This document shows, one piece after another, positions 1 through 11,879 of a DNA stretch of 64,000 nt. Within the stretch, counting starts at the first letter, position 1, and every line of letters begins with the position of its first letter. The stretch lies in NCBI GenBank assembly GCA_047967505.1, contig CM106541.1; one strand, 5' to 3'. The stretch is from Dipteris shenzhenensis. Its lineage: Eukaryota; Polypodiophyta; Polypodiopsida; Gleicheniales. Position numbers and translations under genes: made by a program. Under the pieces are notes generated by a model, which was given only the letters and a program-made list of their open reading frames with translations, was not told the DNA's origin and made no database searches.

Positions 1-751
1 TTCCCATCTACCATCACATCTAAAACCCCTTTGAGTTATCTTAAGTTAATGGACTTTCCATAAAGAATTGTCAAATTGTTTACTCTCTTACTTCATGACA
101 CATGTCTCTTGCTCTCTTTATTGCATCATTTGGGACAATGGAGGTGGAGAGAAGAGTAATGTTGTTGTATCATCCACATGTGGTCTTCAGAACTAGTAGC
201 AAGAGTTGCAATCACTCTTTATGCGATGAGTAATTTCCTCATTACCTCTCTTTCTTCTAATGAGCTTAAAGGTTTCCTTTGAGCGCTTGTCTATTTACCA
301 GCCCACCATTCTCTATAGTTTACCTTGGTCTCATTCTGCCTACTCTGCTCTTGACACATGAGATCCCCCTTGTTGCCTTAATGAGCTCCTCCTGGGCTCT
401 AATAGACCCTTGTCTGGCCAATAGTTATAGTTTGACTTTTGTGATGTGTATCTGATCCATTACCTTGGCCCTTATTTTTGCTCTTCCTTTTTTGGTAGTT
501 TTGAGAATTCTCTGCATTCTATCACTTATCCTCCATTAGGATATTGATGCTGGCTTGGGAGTAGAAAAATGCCTTTCAAGCTGCAGTAATTTGAGTTTGC
601 ACACTCTTCATTATTAGTAGCAGCTTAGGGACTTTTTGAACCAGGAAGGGGTTTTTTTCCTAGTCTCAAATCACAAAATAGGAGGCTAGTTTATAATCTA
701 ACAGTATAAGAGAGGAGTAAATCTTCCCTGCTAAAGTGATTGCCCTACTCA
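1..751. other. Intergenic, no gene recognised
   Basis: No open frame with a recognisable family is seen. The stretch lies just downstream (minus-strand sense) of a LINE endonuclease relic at 752-1350, so it could be the decayed continuation of that element, but I could not read a reverse-transcriptase motif in it. Confidence 0.4.
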
Positions 752-1350
752 TCAAATCTTAAGACATGTAGATTCTATCAAGCCTAGCCTCTCTCTATTG
801 TTACCAAAAAGGCTATTGATCCAAGTGAAATCCCTTTGGGTAGAAGAATCCACGAGTTGGAGAGCGTCCTTGCAATCCTCCCAAGCATGAAGTTCTGCCC
901 CCTTGCGGACAAAACCTCTACATAACCATCTGTTAGCTCTATCCTCAACCATATTAAAGTGTCCCCAAAATTGTTGCCCCCACGCTCTGCTAAAGAGTCC
1001 CAAGTAAGAATTCCACTTTGGGACCCACTAGGGAAATAAATAGATTTGTCCCCTTCACTTCACAATGCAAAGAAGCCCATCTATGTTGATCTCACACTGC
1101 TCTTGCCTAATGCCCTCTTTGTAGTGAGATAGCACTCCTAAGGCGGTGCTCCCTCTTCCTTCCTCATTCTTGGTATAGAATCAAATCCTCCTTCTATCAA
1201 CTGCCTAGCTTCCACAATGGAGTCGGTGACCTTGACTTCCTGCATTGCCAAAAAAGTGGTTGAACGAGCTTTGGCTCTTAGTTAGTGAGCCAACTCTTCG
1301 TGTCTGATAAGATTAGTGAGCCCCCTAACATCATATGTCAAAAAAGAAAG
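752..1350 (-). pseudogene. Degraded LINE ORF2 endonuclease fragment
   Basis: Reading the minus strand from about 1350 down gives an APE-type endonuclease start of non-LTR retrotransposons: LTYDVRGLTN, then LAMQEVKVTDSIVEA, where the QE pair matches the catalytic glutamate motif. The continuous frame at 1003-752 carries FNMVEDRANRW and, 30 residues later, DFTWIN, which correspond to the GDFN and FTW blocks of plant LINE endonucleases. The aspartate of GDFN reads as histidine (GHFN). In-frame stops and frameshifts between the two parts show it is dead. No reverse transcriptase was found after it. The assignment rests on motif order, not on a database search. Confidence 0.6.
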
Positions 1351-1399
1351 GGTGTTACTTACCATTCTTTTTGTGACCCTTTTTAGCCCTTGGGTTGGG

Positions 1400-4300
1400 G
1401 CTATTCAGCACCCCTTGACTTAGGATTGTCTCCTTTTATTCTAGATTATAGCTATAGCCTTCCCTTACATAGAGAAGTCTTCTCTCTTGGAGTTGATTTC
1501 ATGAGCTCTTCTTTGAGTCATAATCTTGAAGAAGTTCAATGACCATAGCATCCCTTCTATTGACTTCATCCTCCAAATCCTTTGACCATCTTGAGTTGAC
1601 GACTCACATATATAAACAATGGCTAGCACGTGGGCATGGGAGCACACACGCATGCACGTGCACACGCGCATGTGCACACACAATTGATGTGATAGTTATC
1701 CATAGTCTAAAGAGTCATGTGCACTTGGTAAAGTAGCTTTAGGATGGAAGCAAAATAGATTAGCTAAACCTAAACAATTTGAAATGGAGATTTAGGCTTG
1801 GTATTGGTGAATTATAGCTTGTTGAAAGGCCTATTAATTGGTTGGGGATAATTCCACTAGTAACGGAAGTAAGACAATTCATGAACAATGGGTCATTGGG
1901 GCAAAGGGTTGAGTTTAAACAAATGCATGGTAGCTATAGAATTTTGAACTTTGGTCCATGAGTTTGGTCCATGAGTTAGGAGCTCTAAGAAGAGGTAAGT
2001 AGTGGTGGGAGGTGTGTTAATGGAATAAAGAAGGAAAGTGAATTTGGTAAATTTAAGTGGTTCTCTAGAAAATAATGCACTACTAGCTTTCACTCAGAAG
2101 TCGAATTAGGAAATGAACATTCACTATTGCTCAGGAAATTCAGGATGATACTAGGGCTATCCAATTACCAAGATGGTTTCAAGAGGAATGGAATAGGTAG
2201 TGACATGTGTGGGTCTAATGGCCAGGGCCTGATGGCTAACTTTACTTTGCACCAAAAGTGGAAGGAATGTCTTCTAGGACTTAACACTATTGCATACTAA
2301 GGGAGAGTTATTGCAAGCTACACATTGTAAAGATTCTCTAGAAAAAGGCCAGCCATGCTAAAATTTACAATGTCTTTTTGCAAAACAATAAAAAAATAAG
2401 ATTTGTTATAAAAAAGGAAAAATCTATGATAATAAGTTAAAATTATACATGATCTGTCATAATAGACCATTATATCTAAACAAATCTAGTTAGCATAACC
2501 TTTAACTTCGACATAGTTATTATTTTACAATTGCATTTTCTTTATTATTTTATTTTTAGAAAATATTATAGAAATAAGGAAAAGAAAGAAAGGAAGATAT
2601 ATGTAGTATTGAGATAATCTCAAGGAAGAGAACTAAAGATCTTCCCCACAAGTAGAAGGATATAAAGAAAATCCACAATAAATCTACTATAAGCAATAAT
2701 ATAAGACAAGAAAGATACCATAAGGAGAAAAAACATTTAACTTGATTGCCTTTTTCATAAAAAATAAACTAATAAAGGACCACTCACTTGCAAAGCAATA
2801 TTATGTCATTGAAAGTATTAAATTTAGCATACTTTAATAAAATTCTTACCAATGTACATACAAAAATGATGTAAAATTTAAACCACTTCCAAGCACTTTA
2901 ACTTTGCTAATGATTGTATCTAATACATGGAAGGTACCTTAGTGGCCAAAAAATGTTACATCAATATTTTTAAAATATTCAAAATAAAACATGGGTCAAG
3001 CAATAGCATAAATAGATACATCATGCCTTGGTTATTCATTCGATATATTACATGACCTACATCCATTTGATAAGATGGAAGTTATGACTATTTAAAGTTC
3101 TCATGTTTTTTAGAATTCGATGCTGAGGATTAGAACTGGACTCATTTGGACAAAAGTATAAATCCAAGGATTGGAATTGCATGCAGTCCAACTACATGCA
3201 AATTTGATCCAACTTAGGATTGGATTTGCATGCAACTATTATAGAATTGCTGAATTCAATCACTAAGATTGTAATTGCATGATGATAGCTACCTACGATT
3301 TTGATCCCTAGGATCATATTTTTGCCAAAATGAGCCAAATCTTGATCTTGGGGATGAGATTTTAAAAGAAAGCTTGAAACGCATGAAAACTTTAATCAAT
3401 CATAATTTTCATTTAATAAGTCAAAAGTAGGTAATGTAGCATATCAGACGATCGACAAGACTCGAGGCATCAACAGATGCTATCAGTTAACCCTTGTGTT
3501 ACTTTGAAAACTTGGAAAAGATTGATTTATAAATTTTATGCTCGTCGAAGTAATTTTCATGTATCAGATACAATCACTAATAAAGTTTTAGCACGTGGGC
3601 ATGTTTTTTAAGTTAACATTTTTCTATGCACATATTTAAGAGAATTATTATAATATGCTAACTTCAATATATTTTGATCACAAATGACTCTTCTATTACA
3701 AAAATTTAAGGCTTAAATTTATTTATAATTTTATTAAAACTTTGTTGGTTTATTCAAAATGAATCATTATTTTATACTTTGTGAAAATTTACAAAGTTTT
3801 TTGGAAAAATTCAAAAACATTTCCCCTTGTTTGCAGATATTCTTTCAAAAGATACATTATTTCTCTTCAATTGTTTTCAAAGGAGTTTATTCATATTTTA
3901 AAATGTAGATCTCATGATTGATTGAAGTCTTGTGGTTTGCTATAAGAGTACTATATAATCTATATATTTTGTTGAATCATTTATTCTCTTTTCTAGTTTG
4001 ATATGTGAAGCTTTGAGTTCTTTATCATTTAACCTCATGAATGTTGAGTCAAAGTAGTTGCACTTTTACAATAAGACAATTCCTTTTCTCCTATTTCAAC
4101 TTTATAAGGAGTTAATATATCTTGAAAGAATTTAATTTAATAAAATTTAAATGTTTAGGGTTTTGTTAAATTAGACAAGATTGCTACAAGATGCCTTAGC
4201 GGGTGCCCCTACTAAGAAACCCTATGTATAACGTGCATTCAAAGGGTATTAAAAAAACCCCTTTCTTAAAATATTTTCATGAATTAAATGAAGCCTTTTT

Positions 4301-7300
4301 CTTTCTGAACTTACAGATTTTCTAAAAAATTGCTTTAAAAAACCCCTTTGTAAATGTATTTCTGTAAATTTACCTTAAATTTTTGAATATTTGAATGCAC
4401 TCGGTAACTCAACATAGATGTTAGATGAGCTCCCGAGCAAGATGCAAGTGTTGTGATAATAAGAAAAGTCACTTGTGTAATTTCTTATGCTTTGAAGAAT
4501 TATTAAAATTATGCACTTTTTTAAAATCATAACAATAATTTGTTGAAAATTTATACCTATGTCTTCTATATATATTTTTCATAGTGACATTGTGCATAAC
4601 TTTTTATTTTTTAACCAAAAAAGGGAATATTCCATTTATTTCTTATTTGTGTGTAATGTTACCTAGTTCATTAGCAATAGTTATATTTATAGATAATCTC
4701 CCCTTGTCTCTTACCATAATCTAGCAAATGTTTGTGGGTTCTCTTCCTTAGGGGAAATTTGTAACAAGATTGTGTTTGGAATAGGTAGTACACTAGGTAA
4801 TCCTTTTTCGAATGGCCATGGCTTTTTTTGTAAGGCCTTGATCAGCCGGGTTTTCTAGAATCTCCCTTAGGATACTTTACTTACTTTTGTGGGGTAAATA
4901 GGGTGACCTTGTTGTAGCATAATCTTTTTGTATTTCGGCCATTTTTTTGGGACTCACCATTCCCTAATGTTCCTAGATCAACACAAAAGGAAAAAAAAGC
5001 CTACCATTTGGATGCATGATTTATGCAAGGGTTTGTATTACTACTGTGGTATAAAGGAGGGATCTCCAAAGGAAAGTATTTATGAAACCATTTGCAAAAT
5101 TAGATTTTCCTAGATTGTAAGCCAAAAGTGCCAAATAAGTACACTGTCCTTGAAATGGAAGTGATCTAGCCACATATTCCAACATGGCTACCTTTTTACA
5201 ACTTCACAACAATCATTAAGCATGCCTTGCTAGCAACCCCTACATGTAGTAGTCGGAATGAATCTAGGCATGGCTATGTCCCATAGCATGAAGTTAATGG
5301 CTCATCCAAGATCTTAAAAGAGGAATTTTTGTTGTTACAAGATACTCACTCAGTATTTAACTATCTTCGATTTGTTAATGGTTTGTGTGAATGGGTCTAC
5401 ATGTTGACATATAAATAAGCACTTAACTATCTATTTCTTCAACATACATGGCATTAATTGAATCATACCTTGACACTTACGTGGATTATTACCAAATGCA
5501 AGAATCATTCTACTATCAAGGATGACACATTACAGAGTCTATTAGCAAATACTACCAAGTGTACTATAATAGATTCTTCCCCTTTCTATATTTACTCACT
5601 ATACTTTGAATTTAATGAGATGTCACAAATTTTTAGAAACATTAGAAATATTCTCAAGAATTTTAAATCCCTTGCCATTTACGAGTCATCTACATTATGG
5701 AAAATGCACACAGCAGTGGGGAAGTTGGCATAATCAATAATACCTATCAAGACTCAAAGCATTTACTTTTAAAGGGAAAACATTATCATTCCATATTCAA
5801 GTTATATTGATCTCACCAATGAGAAGAGAATGAGAACAAGAGAGGAACAAGATGTTTATATATGGACAAACTTATGAAGATAATTTCTTACTAAATTTGG
5901 TACATATTTGGGAGAGCTCTAATACAATTCTATGTCTCATACATCATTTTAGAACTTGAATTACTTCTAAGAGTACTTTCACTCAAAGTCATTATAAACT
6001 AACAAGTAAGCAACTAATCTTATGCTTTAGCATAAATAATGTCTATTAAGCCTACCTTCTTGAGGGGGTGCACCTAAAAATATGTAAGCATACAAATTGG
6101 AGTCATCATAAGGGGCTTTTGAATCCAAGACATTCTTAGAAAATACACATACAAAAGGAAAATTTCAACTCACAAAATGATGGGCGCTTAAATATTGCCC
6201 CTTTAACACAAATGGTATGTAGGTATTCTTGGCATTGCACGCTATTGGTATAAATAAGAATTACAAGGATCATTGCCAAACATAAGAATGCCATTACCCC
6301 CATTGTTGATAGAACTCAAGAATTACAAGGATCATTGCTAAACATAAGAATGCCATTGCCACCAAAAATAGCATATATCTTCCTTATTTCAAAGTGTACT
6401 AGCAAGTAATATCTCATTCCATATAGTAGTTTCTTCATTAGAGTATAGATTAAATGAGGCATCACCTGAACTACCCCAACAGAACGATGTAAAATACACT
6501 TTTAAGAATTTCAAAAGGTCTAATTTTTTTTCAAGAATTTCAAATATTTTCCACATGATTTAAATAATGGGAGAAAAGAACGGCAGTGGGGACTTGACTA
6601 GGCTCACTATGGTATGACCGCCTCTGATCAGACTTCCCTCTTTGCATGGTATGCTCGGACTTGGTAGCAGGGCTTATGCCTATCGTCTAGAAAACTTGCT
6701 TTGGCTTGCTGACATGGAAAGTGAACAAGGGATTAAAAGCTGAGGTAAGTTGTAGTGAAAGCATATGGAAGAGCCTAGCATTCGGAACGATAGGGGAGTC
6801 ATTTGTGTATCATGACCTATTAAGAGCTAGGAACTTGTACAAGAAGGAAATAAGGACCTAGGCTGATATCTCGAACCAAAGTGGTGCACAATGGGCCTCA
6901 TGAGAACCACTATGCACCCAATTCTCTTTGAACAAAGGTGAAATGGACTTGCCTTGAGCAGCGAGAAGTGGCCAACTAATTAGGTGAACTCATCAAGATG
7001 AAGAGACAATGGTGCATGGGGAAGACAAGTCTAAGCAAAATCTTGATATGGGTCGTATATCGCCACTTAATCTAGGTAAGATCCTTGATCCCTAAGTTGG
7101 ACAAGAAATGGGCGCTAAGGGTAGGCTTAGCATGGTGGAATCTAAGACTTCAAAAGATATGGAAGAAGTCCATGGCAAGGAAAGGGAGGTATCTCCTCTT
7201 TGAAATTTATTCATCAATGGCTTCATGTTTGAGAAAAACTTGCCAAGCACATCCAGGTGAGCCCAATCTGCTCATTATGTAGGAAGCCCATCACCATTGA

Positions 7301-7335
7301 ATGTGGAATTGCATAATAACGAGGTTTACAAGCTA
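1400..7335. other. AT-rich intergenic DNA
   Basis: About 6 kb with only short chance open frames and no family recognised. It includes a (CA/TG) alternating patch at 1640-1680 and a short imperfect duplication at about 6260-6365 (the block AATTACAAGGATCATTGC occurs twice). Text at 4140-4330 (RC) resembles 14090-14250, so part of it is a dispersed repeat. Confidence 0.5.
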
Positions 7336-7336
7336 G

Positions 7337-8430
7337 TACATACCTAGATGAAACTAAGAACATTCCCAAACTCATTCTCTAAAAACACAACACAGTGCAA
7401 TTTCAATAGACTCGTGATAGTCACACATAAGGTTGAAAACCATAAACTCCATCATGCATAGCAGGGACCAGCTACTATGACATCTCCACTAACATCATCA
7501 ATGCCCAACAGTGGGTGTAGACCATAGTATAAAAAAATGCTCACACATGCAAATCCCCTCACCCACACATACTTGAGCATCCATTTACACAAAGTCTTCA
7601 TACTAAGTTTCTGTCGTCACTCCGAAGGTGGAGTGCAGACTCAGCCATGATGAAGGCTAGCACTAAAGTAGAAGGCTAATAAAAAATTAGTCCAAAATCT
7701 CAAGCTACAGCTACTTGTAAAGTCTAAACAATTTCATTTAAGTCTCTCCCAAATGAGCATCTAAATCTAGCTAATAGGGCAACACACCATTTAAGATAGC
7801 AATAATTATCGCAATATCAGCAGGCCACAACATGAACGAAAACTTCACAAGGTGAAATTTGCATGTTCGCTAATATGACAAGCATATACCTAGATAAATC
7901 TAGGAACATTTCCAAACTCATCCTCTAAAAACACAACGTAGTGCATTTTCAATCTCATGATAGTCACACATAAGGTTGAAAACCATAAACTCCATCATGC
8001 ATTACAAGGACTAGCTACTATGACATCCCCACTGATGTCATCAATGCCCAACAATGGGTGTAGAGCATAGTATAAAATTATGTTCTAACACATACAAATC
8101 CACACACCCACACATTCTTGCGCATCCATTTATACAAAGTCTTCATAGGGAGTTTCTATCACACTCCGGAGGTGAAGGGCAGACTCAACTATGATGAAGG
8201 CTAGCATTCAAGGAGAAGGCTAATAAAAAAGTAGTCCAAAATCTTTTCATACAAGGCACAACTGCTTGTGAAGTAAAAACCATTTCATTTTAGTCTCTCC
8301 CAAATGAGCATCTAAATCTAGTTGATAGGTCAATGCACCATTTAAGATAGAAGGAATTGTCGCAATACTAGCAGGTCGCAACATGGACAAAAACTTCACA
8401 AGGTGAAATTTGCACGTCCGCTAATACAAC
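7337..8430 (+). repeat. Tandem pair of a 546 bp repeat (R1)
   Basis: Two diverged copies lie head to tail, 7337-7880 and 7883-8430, with a period of 546 bp taken from the TACCTAGAT block (7341 and 7887). Both contain GGTTGAAAACCATAAACTCC, then a CTACTATGACATC block, then the end AGGTGAAATTTGCA. A third, partial copy is at 59862-60200 in the same orientation. No protein is encoded. It may be the terminal repeat of an unrecognised mobile element. Confidence 0.75.
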
Positions 8431-8732
8431 TGAAGCATGATTTGAAACATTTAAGACATAATGATAAGTTGAGGTTTGCTTGAGCTGGGAACTTGAATTT
8501 TTGTGGGGTACTAGTTAGGATAACTTGGATTTTTGTGGGGTACTAGTTAGAATCTTGGTCTGCTAGTGCAACAAGGCAGTTAGCCCATTTTCTATGCCAG
8601 TTTTTGTACACAATCTTTCTAGGGACTCACTACCTTAAATATTATTAGCACTTATTTTTAATTAAAAAAATACATATAAAATGATTGCTGAAACTTAAGA
8701 TTAATCAAATTTGAACGCACTAGGCAAATCTA

Positions 8733-8780
<48 letters not shown>

Positions 8781-9050
8781 CACGCCCGTGTGCATGTGCA
8801 AGCATGTGTGTCTCTGTGTGTGAGAGAGAGAGAGAGAGAGGAGGCGGTGGGGGGGGGCGAGGGAGTTAGTTGGCACTTCCAAAGAGTTGTTTACAAATAT
8901 GGAAGTAAGCTACATTTATAAATTGATTTGTACGCTGGTGATTTTGTGGGTCGGGCATCGCCACAACTGTATGAGATACAATATAGTAGAAAAAAACCAC
9001 TCAGATTGTAATAAGCGGATGCATTTCTCCAAGAGTGCAATTCCGAACAA
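8431..9050. repeat. (GA)n microsatellite and short duplication
   Basis: A GA dinucleotide run occupies about 8737-8778, with a second run at about 8821-8840 separated by a GT-rich stretch. Upstream, the block TTTTTGTGGGGTACTAGTTA is repeated about 36 bp apart at about 8499 and 8535. The arginine/glutamate open frame crossing the GA run is an artefact. Confidence 0.85.
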
Positions 9051-9782
9051 TTAACATAACCTCCCTTGACCGTCGTCTCGATAAAGTTGTAAAATGTAAA
9101 GGTTGTCAGCTTTCAATAACCTCCTAACTTCGCAGCTTGCTTTGATTTATCAGTCCATCTCCATGGGGCTGGCCGCTGCATAGGGAAGCCCCTCGACTTC
9201 TGCAACAATTATCATCAAATATAAATTCAACAATCCTCTCGAACGCATTTGTAAATTGTAGCCTCGGTGCCAAGTTGCCACTAGTTGCCACTGCCAACTG
9301 GGACTTTTACCTTCCTGAGTAGGGGCCTCCTCTTCCCCGCGCTGACCTTGGCCAACTTGATAGATCGTGCCGGATCTTGATTTGGGTTGTTGAATTGATT
9401 GCCTGATATATACTCTCTAGAGTTTAGGGAGAACTTACCGAAGGAATCATTGCTACACGGTATGATGTACCTTGTCAACCAGATGTTCAGGTCGTAGATG
9501 GTTGGAGACGTCCTTAGATCAGGATTCAGACAGGTGCACGGTCTTGACAGAGGTAATAAATCCGAAACCGTGTTGCAACCTTTCCCGGGGCCCGGGCAAG
9601 ATCCTCGAGGGCAGAAGGCATACGTCCCTCTGAAATCCATTCTATTAAAAAAGAATGGCGCTGGGCTATTTACTAACTCTTTACATGTTGGAGGACGGAA
9701 CGTTTTTTTATCCAAACAGAACGGAAAAGTGACATTGCTGATGTCACCTAAGACGAGAGAGAACGAGAGAGCGCAAATACAA

Positions 9783-9826
<44 letters not shown>

Positions 9827-11100
9827 CAGGAGCGTAACTACAAGCAGACAAAGGGAACAGAAACAGATCTTTTAAAACCTCCCGTCTTGCACGAAAACTG
9901 CAAGTTGCCAAGCAATTGACCAAACAAGCGGTCCTCCTTCAAACTCCTGAGCGTCACAGCCGAAACCAAATCCTTGATATTCACTGCAAACAACTCACAA
10001 TCTAAGAACATGCCATACTTTATTGTTGAAAACCATATTAAACTATCAGGTTGGGGGAATATATATAATAAACGCGTGTACTTTACAAAATCCAGCCCGC
10101 CAACTCCTACTACTCTTGTGTGCGTTATTGCAAGTCACTCTCCATATCATTCTGACCTTTCATAACCGGTAAGAATTCAGACACGGCGAACAAAGTCTAG
10201 CCGACAACAATTGCGCCCTAGACTAGATTGGCTATTCTGTCGAAGTCAAGTCTTCTGCAGCTTCTAGCAGTAGATGTGGAGCTCTTCAACTTCGGACTAC
10301 TCAGGCGCATGAGGCGTAAGCAGCAAAACCCGTTACGCATAGTGCGATCCATGTCCCAGGTAAATAGGCTTTTTCAGCAAACCCACTTTTAATTTTGGGT
10401 ATTGGGAGCGAAACCTTGCTGAGATTATACTCTTCAGGCGAATTAATTGGGCGACTGGGGAGAGCTTCAACACCAGGCAAAAAGGGAAAATCAGCAATCA
10501 TTAAGTCTTGATCTAAGCCAGCATGCAAGCAATATGAGAATAATAAGTGAGAGAATAAATCTACCAGAATCAATATGTAGACGCGTACAACAGTGTTTAA
10601 GGTAAGATATACTGCGGGATTTTCACTCACTCATGAGAGGCCGGTTAGTGGTAGGATCTTTTTGGTCCACTTTGCAGGTAAGCTCTAGAGATTGGGACAC
10701 GAATACGAAATGGCAATACATACACATATCAGACATCTCATATCATCATACTTTCCGCTCATATTCCTGGAGAGGCCATCTACTAGTACCGTGCAAGATA
10801 GCCAAGGTCAATCGCAAGGGCAGATCTCCGGAGCCTACAGAAGGGACCACTTAAGCCAGCCTAGGTAGTGATCGCATACAGCACATTACCTTTGTCAAGA
10901 CTCTGCACCTGTCTGCTTGCTCGAAAATAAACTTTCAATTAGGAGAGCATGAAAAGGAATATCAAGGGTTTGCGATACAGTATGGAAAAATATCCGAGTA
11001 TATCGTTTAACACATCTCTGTCAACTTGTGTTTAACCGGGCTGCAATGATGGTGATTATACGACGGTCAACGAGCCCTACCGCTACACAAGTTCATAGAG
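9050..11100. other. GC-richer low-repeat segment, no gene identified
   Basis: Base composition rises relative to its AT-rich neighbours and repeats are scarce, apart from a (GA)n run at about 9785-9822. Two minus-strand frames stand out: 9715-9281 (144 codons, containing NQDPARSIKLAKVSAGK) and 10630-10301 (109 codons, containing ADFPFLPGVEALPSRP). Neither matches a family I know, and no exon chain could be built from them. The segment could be the upstream region or exons of an unrecognised gene, or old unique intergenic DNA. Confidence 0.3.
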
Positions 11101-11129
11101 GTGTCCTAAACGATGATCGGGCTAGCAGA

Positions 11130-11870
11130 GGCGGTTATCTGAAGCAAAGGAGCAAAGGGAAGAGAGTCTGATTCTAGACAAGAATGAAAAGCAAGGAGAA
11201 AGAGGGGGGAGAGGCATACAGAAAGGAAAAAAGGGAGAAGGGGATGGAAGGTGGAAGCTAGGGAAGAAAAGCAGAAAACGGGATGCGAAAGGGGTAGAGG
11301 GATAAGAGGGAGGGGAAGGAGGGAGGGGAGGAGGGGGAGGGTTAAAGGGAGGAGGATATGTGAGCGAGGGATGAGGAGGAAGGAGAGGATGGGTGGTGGG
11401 AAAGTGGAGTAGGAGTGAGGAGGAGGGAGGGTACACGGGGAGAAGCGATAGGTTTTCTCGGTGGGCAAGGAGCACACAAGCGGCGTGATAGAAGTAAATG
11501 GTGGCAACGAGGCTAAAGTATTAGAAAAGAAAGAAGATGAAGAAGAAGAAAGCAAGGAAGAAGAAGAAGAAGAAGAGAGCAAGGAAGAAGAAGAAGAAGA
11601 AGAAGAAGAAGAAGATGAAGATGAAGTATTCAAACGTTGTTCGCGTTTGTTGTTTAATTTTGCATGGCAATCTTAAACGTGATGTGATTGGCTCACCCCC
11701 ACACTCCCCTTGCCACCCATTTACTCCCCTCGCCCACCCTTCCCCCCCACAAGCCCCTTGCCCCTCCCCCTTCATTACTCCCTCTCTCCCTCTCTTCCCT
11801 CCTTTTCGCATTCCCTTTCCTTTCCATCTAGAGTTCATTTCCCCCCCCTCCCATACACCCCAACAAAAAA
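11130..11870. repeat. Purine tract followed by pyrimidine tract
   Basis: From about 11130 to 11640 the plus strand is nearly all purine (GGGAGG-rich, then a (GAA)n/(GAAGAA)n block at about 11526-11625). After a 55 bp mixed spacer the bias flips to C/T from about 11695 to 11865. The long serine- or lysine/glutamate-rich open frames here are composition artefacts. Confidence 0.85.
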
Positions 11871-11879
11871 GAACAAGGT

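Noticed and set aside
8736-8921. Arg-Glu repeat open frame
   Set aside because: Pure translation of a (GA)n microsatellite.
11106-11838. Open frames of 105-175 codons rich in serine, lysine or glutamate
   Set aside because: They follow the purine/pyrimidine bias and GAA repeats and appear in several frames at once.
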